From Ensifer adhaerens (lineage in GTDB: Bacteria > Pseudomonadota > Alphaproteobacteria > Rhizobiales > Rhizobiaceae): a stretch of 64,000 nt of DNA. Position 1 is the first letter of the stretch. Each line of letters starts with the position of its first letter. The stretch spans positions 1-64,000 of the forward strand of contig NZ_JABEKT010000004.1 in NCBI RefSeq assembly GCF_013283195.1, read 5' to 3'. Below are positions 38,952 to 49,221 of the stretch, piece after piece. The position numbers and the translations under genes are program-made. The notes below the pieces were generated by a model. That model did no database searches and had not been told where the DNA came from. It worked only from the letters and a program-made list of their open reading frames with translations.

Positions 38952-41156
38952 TCAGGATGCCTTGCGATTGCGAACGGTCTTGCCGGCAGTGATCGAGACC
39001 GGTGGTTCGCCGCCGAGGCGAAAGAGCGTCGCCACCCGTTGCAGCCGCTCGGCGGCGACGCCCGTCACCGCACCGGACGCTTCGAGGACTTCCCGCAGGG
39101 CGGCAAAAGCCGATCGCCGCTCCTCCATCGCCTCCGGCAACAATGCCGGAAGGGCCGCAAGCGCGGCATCTTCGTCGATCAGCAGCATGAAGTATTGCTC
39201 CCGCATCACCGCCTTGAACGCGGCAAGATCCAATTGCCGCGTTTCCGGACGAGCCTGCCGCAGCCGGCGCACAGCCTCGAATCCGCGCTCGTCGGCGCCG
39301 CCGCGCGCCATGCCGACGAAAGTCAGTGCTCTGGCGAGACCTTCACAGGTCCCGCCCTGCTCCATTCGGGATCGAAGTTCGCCGATCCGCGCCTCGACGA
39401 GTTCCTGATGCAGAAGGCTTTTTGCTGCCTTGCGCGGTTTCCCGGCGCGCGCATCGATGCCGAGCGCCGCCTGCAGGGTCGGAGAGCCGTAAATGGCGTG
39501 AAAGCTCTGTTCCGAAAGATACTCGGCCGTCCGCCGCCATCCCTCGAACCCGTCGACGATCTGTTGAGACAAGGCCTCCTGCCATGCGACGAAAGGGTTC
39601 TCCGGGGCTACCGGCTCGCGGGTTTCACGGACCTGCTCTGCAAGAGCCCTCGCCCAATCCATGAAGGGATTGTCAGGCCCGAACAGCGCATATTGCAGGC
39701 GCAGCGGATGCAGATTCCGCATCGCCGCGGCCACCGACGGCGTCACCGCCGCCTTGACTGCTGGCTGCAGGTAGGTGCGGTAGAGCGCGAGATTGACTTC
39801 CGAGAGCTTCGCCGCGGTGGCGAAACGGCGTTCATCCTCGGCGTCGTTGCCACCAAGCGCGCGGATATCGTCGAGCGTGCGTGGTTCGCAGCGCATCAGC
39901 CATTCGCCGGAAGCGAACTCCCTGCCTTCGGCGACCTCTCCTGCCGGTGTCAGCACGGCTTCGTACAACCCAGGGGGCAACACATCGATCAGGTCGATGT
40001 TGGAAGCGAATTCGTCGTGCTCCTTGCGCGCAACACCGGCCGACACGAAGATGCCGAGATGCCCGATCGTCTCATGGACGGTGTAGACGATGGTCTGGCC
40101 ATAGGCGCGGATCTCGTCGACGCTGTCATAGAGATCGAGGATCCAGTCGAGTGCCTGCTGCGGCGGCGTAATGTTGTCGCCCTTCGAGCAGAAGACCACG
40201 ATTGGAGAATTTACGTTGCGCAGATCGATAGCGGTTCCATCTGATGTCCGGATCTCGCCGGCCGCAAGCTTGTTGCCGACAAAGAGTTCATCGACGATGA
40301 ACTGCATTTCCTCAGCGTTCAGCGTCACATGGCCGCCCCACCAGCGCTCAAAGCCGAGATAGCGCGCCGCTTCGGTATCGATCTTCGAATAGAGATTGTA
40401 CTGCTTGGTCCAGAGCGTGTTGGCCGGGTTCTGGTTTTCGAAGTTTTGCACCAGCCAGGCGCCATCGAAGATACCGGCGCCGAGATCGCCGGTCAGCGCC
40501 GTCAGCCAGCTGCCGCCGAGAAGTCCGCCGGAATAGCGCATCGGGTTCTGCCCCTTCACGCCGGCCCAATAGGAAAGCGGCGCGCCGGCGATAATGATCG
40601 GGCCGAACAGCTCTGGTCTGAGCGCGGCGACGATCATCACGGCCCACCCGGCCTGGCAATTGCCGATCACGCAGGGCTTGCCGTCCGCAGACGGATGGCG
40701 CGCAATGACGGTTTCGAGAAAGTTCGCTTCGGCAAGAGCAATATCCTCAATGGTCTGACCGGGCACGGGATCGGGAAGAAAGCCGATGAAATAGCAGGGA
40801 TGGCCCGCCTTCAGCGCCACGCCGATTTCGCTATCGGCCTTGAAGCCGCCAATTCCGGGACCGTGGCCGGCACGGGGATCAACCACGACAAAAGGCCGTT
40901 TCGACAGGTCAACCGCCACACCTTCGGGCGGAACGATCTTGACCAGTGCATAGTTCACCGGCCGCGCGAGCGTGCGCCCGTCATGAATGAGTTCGACCTC
41001 GAATTCCAGCACGTTTGGAGCGGTTTGCGTGCGGTGTTCCTCGTATTGCGCGCCGCGCTCACGCATGACGTCGAGAAACAGCACCGAACGCTGCCACGCG
41101 TCCAACGAATAGGCGTAAGCGTCAGCAAATGTCGGAATGCTGGTTGGCTTGGGCAT
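38952..41156 (-). CDS. DUF3141 protein: PHA-synthase-like alpha/beta hydrolase
   Basis: A 734-residue cytoplasmic protein. Residues about 60-400 form an alpha/beta-hydrolase core with PHA-synthase features. The lipase-like box GNCQAG (165-170) puts a Cys, not a Ser, at the nucleophile (Cys167). Asp327 (CSKGDNITPP) and His366 (ETIGHLGIFVS) complete a PhaC-type Cys-Asp-His triad with spacing close to that of PhaC. Residues 400-734 are a helical extension absent from PhaC. The start at 41156 has GAGGAG 8 bp upstream. First gene of the operon with pta, ackA and fabI, read from an FNR-type promoter. An acyl-CoA polymerase, thioesterase or acyltransferase role is possible; no activity is known to me. 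Confidence 0.85.
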   Translation of the reverse strand: MPKPTSIPTFADAYAYSLDAWQRSVLFLDVMRERGAQYEEHRTQTAPNVLEFEVELIHDGRTLARPVNYALVKIVPPEGVAVDLSKRPFVVVDPRAGHGPGIGGFKADSEIGVALKAGHPCYFIGFLPDPVPGQTIEDIALAEANFLETVIARHPSADGKPCVIGNCQAGWAVMIVAALRPELFGPIIIAGAPLSYWAGVKGQNPMRYSGGLLGGSWLTALTGDLGAGIFDGAWLVQNFENQNPANTLWTKQYNLYSKIDTEAARYLGFERWWGGHVTLNAEEMQFIVDELFVGNKLAAGEIRTSDGTAIDLRNVNSPIVVFCSKGDNITPPQQALDWILDLYDSVDEIRAYGQTIVYTVHETIGHLGIFVSAGVARKEHDEFASNIDLIDVLPPGLYEAVLTPAGEVAEGREFASGEWLMRCEPRTLDDIRALGGNDAEDERRFATAAKLSEVNLALYRTYLQPAVKAAVTPSVAAAMRNLHPLRLQYALFGPDNPFMDWARALAEQVRETREPVAPENPFVAWQEALSQQIVDGFEGWRRTAEYLSEQSFHAIYGSPTLQAALGIDARAGKPRKAAKSLLHQELVEARIGELRSRMEQGGTCEGLARALTFVGMARGGADERGFEAVRRLRQARPETRQLDLAAFKAVMREQYFMLLIDEDAALAALPALLPEAMEERRSAFAALREVLEASGAVTGVAAERLQRVATLFRLGGEPPVSITAGKTVRNRKAS

Positions 41157-41202
41157 GATGTCCACTCCTCGGTGCGATTGAGGGTCGGGCCTGTTCCCGA
41201 AG

Positions 41203-41244
41203 GCTATAGGGCAGTGCAAGTGGTCAAGTGTTGATTTACGTCAA
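41203..41244 (-). promoter_or_regulatory. Predicted FNR/FixK class II promoter of the DUF3141-pta-ackA-fabI operon
   Basis: TTGATTTACGTCAA at 41231-41244 matches the FNR/FixK anaerobox TTGAY-N4-RTCAA in every conserved position. On the operon strand a TATAGC -10 hexamer lies at 41208-41203. The box centre (41237.5) is 32.0 bp from the -10 centre, which puts the box at exactly -41.5 from the predicted start near 41196, the classical activator position. The leader would be about 40 nt. Confidence 0.75.
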
Positions 41245-41436
41245 AAACGACATGCGTAGCGCGACCCGAAACGCCTCATCGGGGCCATAGGAATATATCT
41301 GCGGAGTGTTGCCGCGAATTCTCACCGTTGCGATATGCTAGGCTCGCACCCGGTCGACGGCGTCCACTTCTCACCTGTAGTCTCGTCTTCTTCGCACTGC
41401 AGCATCGTACAGAAACATGCACTCCACAAGACAACC

Positions 41437-41465
41437 CTTGAAATTTGAGACGCAGCTTGCCAATT
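41437..41465 (+). promoter_or_regulatory. Possible RpoH-type promoter for htpG
   Basis: CTTGAA at 41437-41442 and CCAATT at 41460-41465 are 17 bp apart, roughly like alphaproteobacterial heat-shock promoters (CTTGAA ... CCAnAT). The position about 30-60 bp before the htpG start fits a heat-shock gene. Confidence 0.4.
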
Positions 41466-41495
41466 GGGGCGAAACCCAAAGGAGGTCCCACCGCG

Positions 41496-43385
41496 ATGAG
41501 CGAAACTGAAATGTCCGTAGAGAAACATGTCTTCGAAGCCGATGTAGCCAGGCTGCTCCATCTCATGGTGCACTCGGTCTATTCCGACAAGAACGTCTTC
41601 CTCCGCGAACTGATTTCCAACGCCGCGGACGCCTGCGAGAAGTTGCGATACGAGGCGATCGTCTCGCCCGAGCTTTTGGCCGGCGACACGAGCCCCGGCA
41701 TCAAGCTGACGCTCGACGAGGAAAACAACCGCCTCGTCGTCGAGGACAACGGCATCGGCATGAGCCGCGACGAGCTCGTTGAAGCGCTCGGCACCATCGC
41801 CCGCTCGGGCACGCGCGCCTTCATGGAGCGCATCGAGGCCGCCCAGGGCAAGGAAGGCGCGCAGCTCATCGGCCAGTTCGGCGTCGGCTTCTATTCCGCC
41901 TTCATGGTCGCCGACAAGGTTGACGTCATCTCGCGCCGAGCCGGCTCCGATCACGCCTGGCTCTGGTCGTCCGACGGCAAGGGCAGCTACACGGTGGCAG
42001 CAGCCGATCTCGCAGACGCGCCGGCGCGCGGCACGCGCATCACCCTGCACCTGATGGACGATGCCAAGACCTACACCTCGCGCTGGACGGTCGAGCGCAT
42101 CGTCAAGGATCAGTCCGGCCATGTGCCCGTGCCGATCTCAATCGTCGAGAAGCCCGGCGCCGAGCCGGTCTCCGTCGGCGATGGCACGGCGCTCTGGACA
42201 AAGCAGAAGAGCGAGATTTCCAAGGAAGACTACGCCGATTTCTACCGCGGCGTTTCCGGCCAGTACGACGACCCGGCATTGACGGTGCATTTCCGTGCCG
42301 AGGGCCGGCACGAATATACCGCACTTGCCTTCGTACCTGGCTCCAAGCCCTTCGACCTCTTCGATCAGGACCGCAAGGGCCGGATGAAGCTCTACGTCAA
42401 ACGTGTCTTCATCACCGACGAGGCGGAGTTGCTGCCGCGCTACCTGCGCTTCGTGCGCGGGCTCGTCGACACTTCGGATCTTCCGCTCAACGTTTCGCGC
42501 GAGATGATCCAGGAAAGTCCGCTGCTGTCGAGCATCCGCAAGGGTCTCACCAACCGCGTGCTGACGGCGATCGAAAAGCTGGCCGAGAGCGACAAGGAAA
42601 CGTTCGACAAGGTTTGGGAAAACTTCGGCAGCGTGCTGAAGGAAGGCATCTACGAGGACTTCGAACGCCGGACGCAGCTGATTGCGCTTTCCCGCTTCCG
42701 CACGACCGTGTCCGAAGACGGTCATCGCGGCCTTGCCGACTACGTCAAGGACATGAAAGACGGCCAGTCGGCGATCTATTACCTAACGGGTGACAACCTT
42801 GCCCAGCTCAAGGCCTCGCCGCAGCTCGAAGGTTTTCGCGCCCGCGGCATCGAGGTGCTGTTGCTGACCGACCCGGTCGACAGCTTCTGGGTGACCTCGG
42901 CACCGGACTTCGACGGCAAGCCGATGAAGTCGATCACGCAAGGCTCAGCCGATCTCGGCAGTGTCGCGAAGCCGGAAGGCAGCACCGACAGCGCGCCGGA
43001 AACAAGCCAGGCCGTAACGGACTTCGTCACCTTCGCCAAGGAAACACTGGGCGAGGCCGTATCAGAGGTTCGCACGTCGGATCGCCTCACGGAAAGCGCT
43101 GTCTGCCTGGTGGCGCCGGAGCATGGCCCCGACCGTCAGCTTGAGAAGATGCTACAGGGCGCCGGTCGCCTCGATGGCGCGGCCAAGCCGATCCTCGAGA
43201 TCAACCCCGGCCATGCGCTGATTGCGGCAATCGCCGCTTGCCCGGCCGACGACAGCGCCTTCAGGACCGACGCCGTTCAGCTTCTGCTCGACCAGGCGCG
43301 CGTGCTCGATGGTGACAAGCCGCAGGACCCGCGCGCCTTCGCTGAGCGCCTGTCGCGCGTCTTCAACCGCGCGCTCAAGGTTTAA
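41496..43385 (+). CDS. htpG: Molecular chaperone HtpG (Hsp90)
   Basis: A 629-residue cytosolic Hsp90 that folds and remodels client proteins using ATP. The N-terminal GHKL ATPase domain holds LRELISNAADACEKLRY, VEDNGIGMSRDEL, IARSGTR and LIGQFGVGFYSAFMVAD. The middle domain includes YVKRVFITDEAELLPRYLRFVRGLVD and LNVSREMIQ. The C-terminal dimerisation domain lacks MEEVD, as expected in bacteria. The ATG at 41496 follows GGAGG. It is monocistronic and divergent from the DUF3141-pta operon. Confidence 0.96.
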   Translation: MSETEMSVEKHVFEADVARLLHLMVHSVYSDKNVFLRELISNAADACEKLRYEAIVSPELLAGDTSPGIKLTLDEENNRLVVEDNGIGMSRDELVEALGTIARSGTRAFMERIEAAQGKEGAQLIGQFGVGFYSAFMVADKVDVISRRAGSDHAWLWSSDGKGSYTVAAADLADAPARGTRITLHLMDDAKTYTSRWTVERIVKDQSGHVPVPISIVEKPGAEPVSVGDGTALWTKQKSEISKEDYADFYRGVSGQYDDPALTVHFRAEGRHEYTALAFVPGSKPFDLFDQDRKGRMKLYVKRVFITDEAELLPRYLRFVRGLVDTSDLPLNVSREMIQESPLLSSIRKGLTNRVLTAIEKLAESDKETFDKVWENFGSVLKEGIYEDFERRTQLIALSRFRTTVSEDGHRGLADYVKDMKDGQSAIYYLTGDNLAQLKASPQLEGFRARGIEVLLLTDPVDSFWVTSAPDFDGKPMKSITQGSADLGSVAKPEGSTDSAPETSQAVTDFVTFAKETLGEAVSEVRTSDRLTESAVCLVAPEHGPDRQLEKMLQGAGRLDGAAKPILEINPGHALIAAIAACPADDSAFRTDAVQLLLDQARVLDGDKPQDPRAFAERLSRVFNRALKV

Positions 43386-43419
43386 CGCGCCGGCCCAACA
43401 GACTGTAATTGCAGGAGAT

Positions 43420-43455
43420 GAAGGGGTGAGAGGGTGAAATCCCTCTCACCCTTTC
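43420..43455. terminator. Hairpin terminator after htpG, overlapping the converging gene end
   Basis: 11-bp perfect stem GGGTGAGAGGG / CCCTCTCACCC around a TGAAAT loop, extended by four further pairs including one G-T. Its right arm contains the stop codon of the converging CoA-transferase gene. The T tract is short, so efficiency is uncertain. Confidence 0.6.
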
Positions 43456-44639
43456 GCTTGTTCGGGCACAGGCGTCATATCGATCTCGGCCAGCACCTCG
43501 GCCGTATGTTCGCCGAGACGCGGAACACCGCGGTCGAGCACCAGCGAGGCGTCGGAAAAGCGGATCGGCGTTCGGACGCCCGGCGAAGTTCCTCCAGCCG
43601 CGCCGGAATGCGGGGTGTCGATCTGCATCTGCCGATGCACGATCTGCGGATCGGCAAAGACGTCGGCGACCGTGTTGATCGGGCCGCCGGGAACCCCGGC
43701 CTCTTCCAGCAGCGTCAGAAGCGTATCTCGCTCGAACCTTGCCGTTTCCGCGCTGAGCGCCGGTGTCAGGCTGTCGCGATTCTGAACGCGGGAGGCGTTG
43801 GTCAGATAGCGCTCGTCTGTCGCCAGATCAGCGCGACCAAGCAGGTTGCAGAATTTCACGAACTGCCGGTCGTTGCCGACGGCAACGATCAGATGTCCGT
43901 CAGCCGTCGGAAAGACCTGATAGGGCGCGATATTCGGATGGGCGTTGCCAAGGCGGCGTGGCGCCTTTCCCGAGACCAGAAAATTGAGCGCCTGGTTGGC
44001 AAGCACGCCGGTCATGCAGTCAAGCAACGCCATATCGATCTGCTGGCCCTTGCCGGTGCGCTCACGCTGCGCCAAAGCTGCCTGTACGGCGATGACGCCG
44101 TAGAGCCCTGTGAAGATGTCGGCAAAGGCGACGCCGATCTTCTGCGGCTCGCGGTCCGGCTCGCCTGTCAGGTCCATGATCCCGCTCATGCCCTGGACGA
44201 TATAGTCGTAGCCGGCGCGATGGGCGTAGGGTCCATCCTGGCCAAAGCCCGTCACCGAGCAATAGATCAGGCGCGGGTTGACCTTCTTCAGGCTCTCATA
44301 GTCGAGGCCATATTTCTCGAGGCCGCCGACCTTGAAATTCTCGAGCAACACGTCGGATTGCGCCACCAGCCGGCGAACGGCTTCCTGCCCTTCCTCGGTG
44401 GTGAAATCGAGCACGACCGAGCGCTTGCCGCGGTTGCAGGCGTGGAAATAGGCGGCATCGAGCTTCTCGCCGTCCTCGCCCTCCACGAAGGGAGGCCCCC
44501 AAGTGCGGGTGTCGTCACCCGCCGGGCTTTCCACCTTTATGACGTCGGCGCCGAGATCGGCCAACGTCTGGCCGATCCAGGGGCCCGCGAGAATGCGGGC
44601 GAGTTCCAGAACACGAATACCCTTCAGTGGCGCTTCCAT
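43446..44639 (-). CDS. CaiB/BaiF family CoA-transferase, probable succinyl-CoA:glutarate CoA-transferase
   Basis: A 397-residue family III CoA-transferase. Typical N terminus LKGIRVLELARILAGPWIGQTLADLGADVIKVE. The catalytic Asp is expected in GQQIDMALLDC near residue 200. Glycine-rich and CoA-contact segments follow (CNRGKRSVVLDF, LGNAHPNIAPYQVF). It lies 10 bp after the glutaryl-CoA dehydrogenase gene on the same strand. In that pairing the enzyme usually activates glutarate to glutaryl-CoA. Glutarate is an intermediate of lysine and 5-aminovalerate breakdown, which also links to the nearby gabT/gabD locus. The substrate is inferred from context. Confidence 0.88.
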   Translation of the reverse strand: MEAPLKGIRVLELARILAGPWIGQTLADLGADVIKVESPAGDDTRTWGPPFVEGEDGEKLDAAYFHACNRGKRSVVLDFTTEEGQEAVRRLVAQSDVLLENFKVGGLEKYGLDYESLKKVNPRLIYCSVTGFGQDGPYAHRAGYDYIVQGMSGIMDLTGEPDREPQKIGVAFADIFTGLYGVIAVQAALAQRERTGKGQQIDMALLDCMTGVLANQALNFLVSGKAPRRLGNAHPNIAPYQVFPTADGHLIVAVGNDRQFVKFCNLLGRADLATDERYLTNASRVQNRDSLTPALSAETARFERDTLLTLLEEAGVPGGPINTVADVFADPQIVHRQMQIDTPHSGAAGGTSPGVRTPIRFSDASLVLDRGVPRLGEHTAEVLAEIDMTPVPEQAKG

Positions 44640-44649
44640 GACCGGCGGC

Positions 44650-45837
<1,188 letters not shown>

Positions 45838-46039
45838 GTCTCTCTCCCATCGGATTTTTCCACTTGCGGTTATGGCAAGCAGAACCAAGGCTTTCAAACG
45901 AAATTGAGGCACCGGCTCATGCGTCTGCGGAATGGCCCAGGCGGTCGGGGCGATCTTAACCTTGTTTAGAGACGCCTTATGGACCAGGCTTTATGGTTGC
46001 CATATCCTTAACGGGACATTTTATGGGAGTGCGTCCGTC

Positions 46040-46810
46040 ATGGATCGTCGAATCTGCAATGTCCGTTTGACACCTTTCATCTGGTTCATCGCGCTGATGG
46101 TTGCCTGTCTGATCGCCATTCATTGCTTCGTCATGGTTTGCTGGACGATGAAGAGCTGCGGTCCCCTCACCGCATCGGTGACGAGTTTCGGCCACCTCTT
46201 CGATCTCAATCGCGAGCTCAACATTCCAAGCTGGGCAAGCTCCGTCCTGATCGTCCTGGTCGGCGCCGCTTGCATGCTGGTCGGATTGGCCGAACGGCAA
46301 CAAGGCGGTTCAGCGTGGCCGTGGTGGGGGCTCGGCGTCGTGTTCGCCTACATGTCTCTGGATGAAGCGGCAGAGCTTCACGGGTTACTCGCCACCGACA
46401 AATTGGCATTGCCGGGCATGACGGGCGCCGGATTCGCCTGGATCGTGCCAGGGCTTGTGCTCGCCGCCATCATCGCCCTGGCCTATCTGCGCTGGGTGTT
46501 GAGGCAACCCGCAGAAATACGCAACCTCTTCTTCATCGCCGGCACCATCTATGTCACAGGTGCTCTCGGCTTCGAAGCAGTGGGCGGCCTGCTGGCCGAT
46601 CCGACCTACTTCAACCCCGCCTATCTCGTTGCCTCCACGATCGAGGAAGCACTCGAGTTTCTCGGCATGCTGATCATGCTCTATGCCGTGCTGCGCCGAC
46701 TGGACATGTCAGGCCTTGCCTTCGAGTTTGCCACGCCTCGGCCAGGCCAAATCGCGGTGGCGAAGAATGACATTCCGCGGAAAGGCCTGGGCGGAGCAAC
46801 GACCGGGTGA
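46040..46810 (+). CDS. Hypothetical multi-pass membrane protein
   Basis: A 256-residue protein with about six hydrophobic segments: 13-33 (FIWFIALMVACLIAIHCFVM), 63-80, 92-105, 128-150, 163-185 and 200-220. A charged motif SLDEAAELHGLL between TM3 and TM4 and STIEEALEFLGML before the last helix place acidic residues near the membrane. I do not recognise the family. The ATG at 46040 has GGGAG 11 bp upstream; the ORF can be extended but without a ribosome site. It is divergent from gcdH and has no obvious partner. Confidence 0.7.
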   Translation: MDRRICNVRLTPFIWFIALMVACLIAIHCFVMVCWTMKSCGPLTASVTSFGHLFDLNRELNIPSWASSVLIVLVGAACMLVGLAERQQGGSAWPWWGLGVVFAYMSLDEAAELHGLLATDKLALPGMTGAGFAWIVPGLVLAAIIALAYLRWVLRQPAEIRNLFFIAGTIYVTGALGFEAVGGLLADPTYFNPAYLVASTIEEALEFLGMLIMLYAVLRRLDMSGLAFEFATPRPGQIAVAKNDIPRKGLGGATTG

Positions 46811-46992
46811 CCTTTCTCATGGGTAGGAATGGCCACCCGTCGCGGCGTGCTCTATCCGGCCGTACGCTCCGCTGCCTGCGTCTTGCAAATCACCTGCAAT
46901 ATGACGACAAGGCTAAAGGATGATCGGCGGAACGGCCCTTCCAGCCAGGCTGCCGGTTACCATCCACCGATAAAGGTCCAAGTAATCCATCC

Positions 46993-47949
46993 ATGGCCAA
47001 CGACCGTCTGGAACGCTTCGCGCATAACCTCGACTGGAATCTGCTACGCACCTTCGTCGTCGTCGTGGAGGAAGGCAGCATCACCGCCGCCGCCAACAGG
47101 CTGCTGTTGCAGCAGCCTGCTGTCAGCATGGCGCTCAAGCGGCTCGAACAGACTGTCGGGCAAAAGCTGATCGATCGCCGTCCGGGCCGGTTCGACCTGA
47201 CAGACGCCGGAGCGAGGCTGCACGCACAGTGCCGCGACATCTTCGCCGCCGTCATCCGCCTTCCGAACGTCCTTGAAACGGCCGGCGAGGAAATCACCGG
47301 CCATCTCAACATTCATGTCGTCAGCCATGCCCACAATCCGGCCTGGGATCGCAAGCTCGAGAGTTTCTTTGCCAAGCACCCGAAGGCGACGATATCGGTG
47401 ACTGTCGCCACGACTGTCGACGTGCTGAGTGCCGTCGAGCGCAACATCGCGACGATGGGGCTTTGCGACGGCAACATCCCGGACTGGCTGAACAAGGCCT
47501 TTCACGTCCGCGAACGCTATGCGCTCTACTGCGGTCGCGATCATCCGCTGTTCGGCGTCGAGGGCGTCGATTTCAACGACTTGCGCGGCAATGCCTATAT
47601 CGCCTTCATCGCCGACGTGCTCGGCGGCCAGCACATGAACTCTGTTACAGCTGTGCGCGCCATCGGATCGTTCGGCCAGCAGGTTCGGGCCGTATCCTGC
47701 AATGTCGAGGAGGTTATGCGGCTGATCGCAGCCAATATCGGCATCGGTATGCTGCCGGACCATCTCGCCGCAGCCGGCGTTGCAGAGGGCCGGCTCTGGC
47801 AGCTTCCGCCCTACGACAACCTGCCGACGACAGACGTGTTTCGCATATCCAACCCCAACTCTATCCTCAACCCGGCGGAAGCTGCTTTCCTTGCACATGT
47901 GGCCGACACCGCCCCGCTTGACCACTGCCTCGAGCATCATCAAAATTGA
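46993..47949 (+). CDS. LysR-family transcriptional regulator
   Basis: A 318-residue regulator. The LysR helix-turn-helix spans about residues 14-73 (LLRTFVVVVEEGSITAAANRLLLQQPAVSMALKRLEQTVG). The substrate-binding domain spans about 98-300. The downstream FAD-dependent oxidoreductase begins 80 bp later on the same strand and is the likely target, an arrangement less usual than divergent LysR genes. The effector is probably the oxidoreductase substrate. The start MANDRLERFAHNLDWN gives the usual N terminus length. Confidence 0.9.
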   Translation: MANDRLERFAHNLDWNLLRTFVVVVEEGSITAAANRLLLQQPAVSMALKRLEQTVGQKLIDRRPGRFDLTDAGARLHAQCRDIFAAVIRLPNVLETAGEEITGHLNIHVVSHAHNPAWDRKLESFFAKHPKATISVTVATTVDVLSAVERNIATMGLCDGNIPDWLNKAFHVRERYALYCGRDHPLFGVEGVDFNDLRGNAYIAFIADVLGGQHMNSVTAVRAIGSFGQQVRAVSCNVEEVMRLIAANIGIGMLPDHLAAAGVAEGRLWQLPPYDNLPTTDVFRISNPNSILNPAEAAFLAHVADTAPLDHCLEHHQN

Positions 47950-48029
47950 TAGCGGCATTTCCCGTTATAAATTTGAACGCAGATCGCGCGTTGCATATGG
48001 TCCGGCCAAATCAGGAGTGAGGTCGGGAC

Positions 48030-49157
48030 ATGCGTGAATTTGATGTGGCTATCATCGGCGGCGGCGTCGCAGGACTATCACTTGCTTATTTCCTGGCACC
48101 GCACCGCTCCGTCGCTATCATCGAAAGGGAAGACGGGCTCGGCTATCACAGCACCGGCCGCTCCGCCGCGGAATTCGTACTGCGTTACAACGCGCCCGAA
48201 GTGTGCAAGCTCGCCGCGATCTCCAAAACCTTCTTCGATCAGCCGCCGGAGGGCTTTTCCGACGTGCAGTTGCTCAAGCAGCGCGGCGGCGTGATGATCG
48301 CCAACGCGGAAAAGGCGGCGCGGCTGGAGGCGGTGTTTGCCGAAGAGAGTGCGGCCAATCCCGACCTCAAGAGACTGACGGTCGACGAAGCGATCGCGCT
48401 CGTTCCGGTCCTGCGACGCGAGTATGTCGCCGGCGCCTTCTACGATCCCAATTTCTGGGACATCGAGGTCGAGAACCTCATGCAAGGTTACCTGCGCGGT
48501 GCCCGTCGCCATGGCGCCGAGGTGATCGAGCGCAGCGACGTCATCGCTCCGCGCCGTGAGGGCGACCGCTGGGTGCTCTCGACGAGTGCAGGCGACATTC
48601 GCGCGCAAGTCGTCGTCAACGCCGCCGGCGGCTGGGCGGATCCGGTTGCCACTCTCTTCGGCGTGGAGCCGGTCGGCATCGTGCCACATCGCCGCACCGC
48701 GATCACCGTGGACCTCCCCGCAGAGATCGACGCCCTGACCCTGCCCGAGATCAACGAGATCGACGAGGACTTCTATATGAAGCCTGAAGGTGGGAGGCTG
48801 CTTGCCTCCCCCGCCGATGCCACACCGTGCGAGCCGAGCGACGTCCAGCCCGAGGAGATCGATGTCGCGTGGGCCGCCCATTATGTGGAGGAGGCAACGA
48901 CCGTGCCCGTCCGCCGCATCTTCAAGAGCTGGTCGGGCCTGCGCAGCTTCTCGCCCGACAAGTTGCCGGTGATCGGTTATGCGAAGGGTCGGGCGGATTT
49001 CTTCTGGCTCGCCGGCCAGGGCGGCTACGGCATCCTGACATCACCGGCATTGGGCGCTTTTGCCGCCAACCTGCTGATCGGGGCGCCCGCACCCGAGAGC
49101 TTCGCCGCCAACGGCCTTGGTGCCACCATCTTTAGCGCGGAGCGCTTCCAGCAGTAG
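48030..49157 (+). CDS. FAD-dependent oxidoreductase (DAO family; D-arginine dehydrogenase/glycine oxidase-like)
   Basis: A 375-residue flavoprotein. The dinucleotide-binding motif VAIIGGGVAGLSLAYFLA is at the N terminus, with IIEREDGLGYHSTGRSAAEF after it. VVVNAAGGWADPVA lies near residue 190, and the C-terminal FAD/substrate region reads LPVIGYAKGRADFFWLAGQGGYGILTSPALG. The length and GQGGYG tail resemble DauA-type D-amino-acid dehydrogenases. The likely reaction is oxidative deamination of a D-amino acid or amine. It follows the LysR gene. A PhoB-type promoter for the next operon lies downstream. Confidence 0.85.
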   Translation: MREFDVAIIGGGVAGLSLAYFLAPHRSVAIIEREDGLGYHSTGRSAAEFVLRYNAPEVCKLAAISKTFFDQPPEGFSDVQLLKQRGGVMIANAEKAARLEAVFAEESAANPDLKRLTVDEAIALVPVLRREYVAGAFYDPNFWDIEVENLMQGYLRGARRHGAEVIERSDVIAPRREGDRWVLSTSAGDIRAQVVVNAAGGWADPVATLFGVEPVGIVPHRRTAITVDLPAEIDALTLPEINEIDEDFYMKPEGGRLLASPADATPCEPSDVQPEEIDVAWAAHYVEEATTVPVRRIFKSWSGLRSFSPDKLPVIGYAKGRADFFWLAGQGGYGILTSPALGAFAANLLIGAPAPESFAANGLGATIFSAERFQQ

Positions 49158-49221
49158 CAACGGGTCTTCCTGTCCCGCTGAATGTGTCACATTTTGTTAA
49201 CGACGTCCTTGAGGGTGTGAA

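Noticed and set aside
41157-41300. Pho box for the DUF3141-pta-ackA operon
   Set aside because: I expected one from what I recall of S. meliloti, but the nearest sequence (ATGTCGT then GACGTAA) matches poorly in the second half; the anaerobox is far better.
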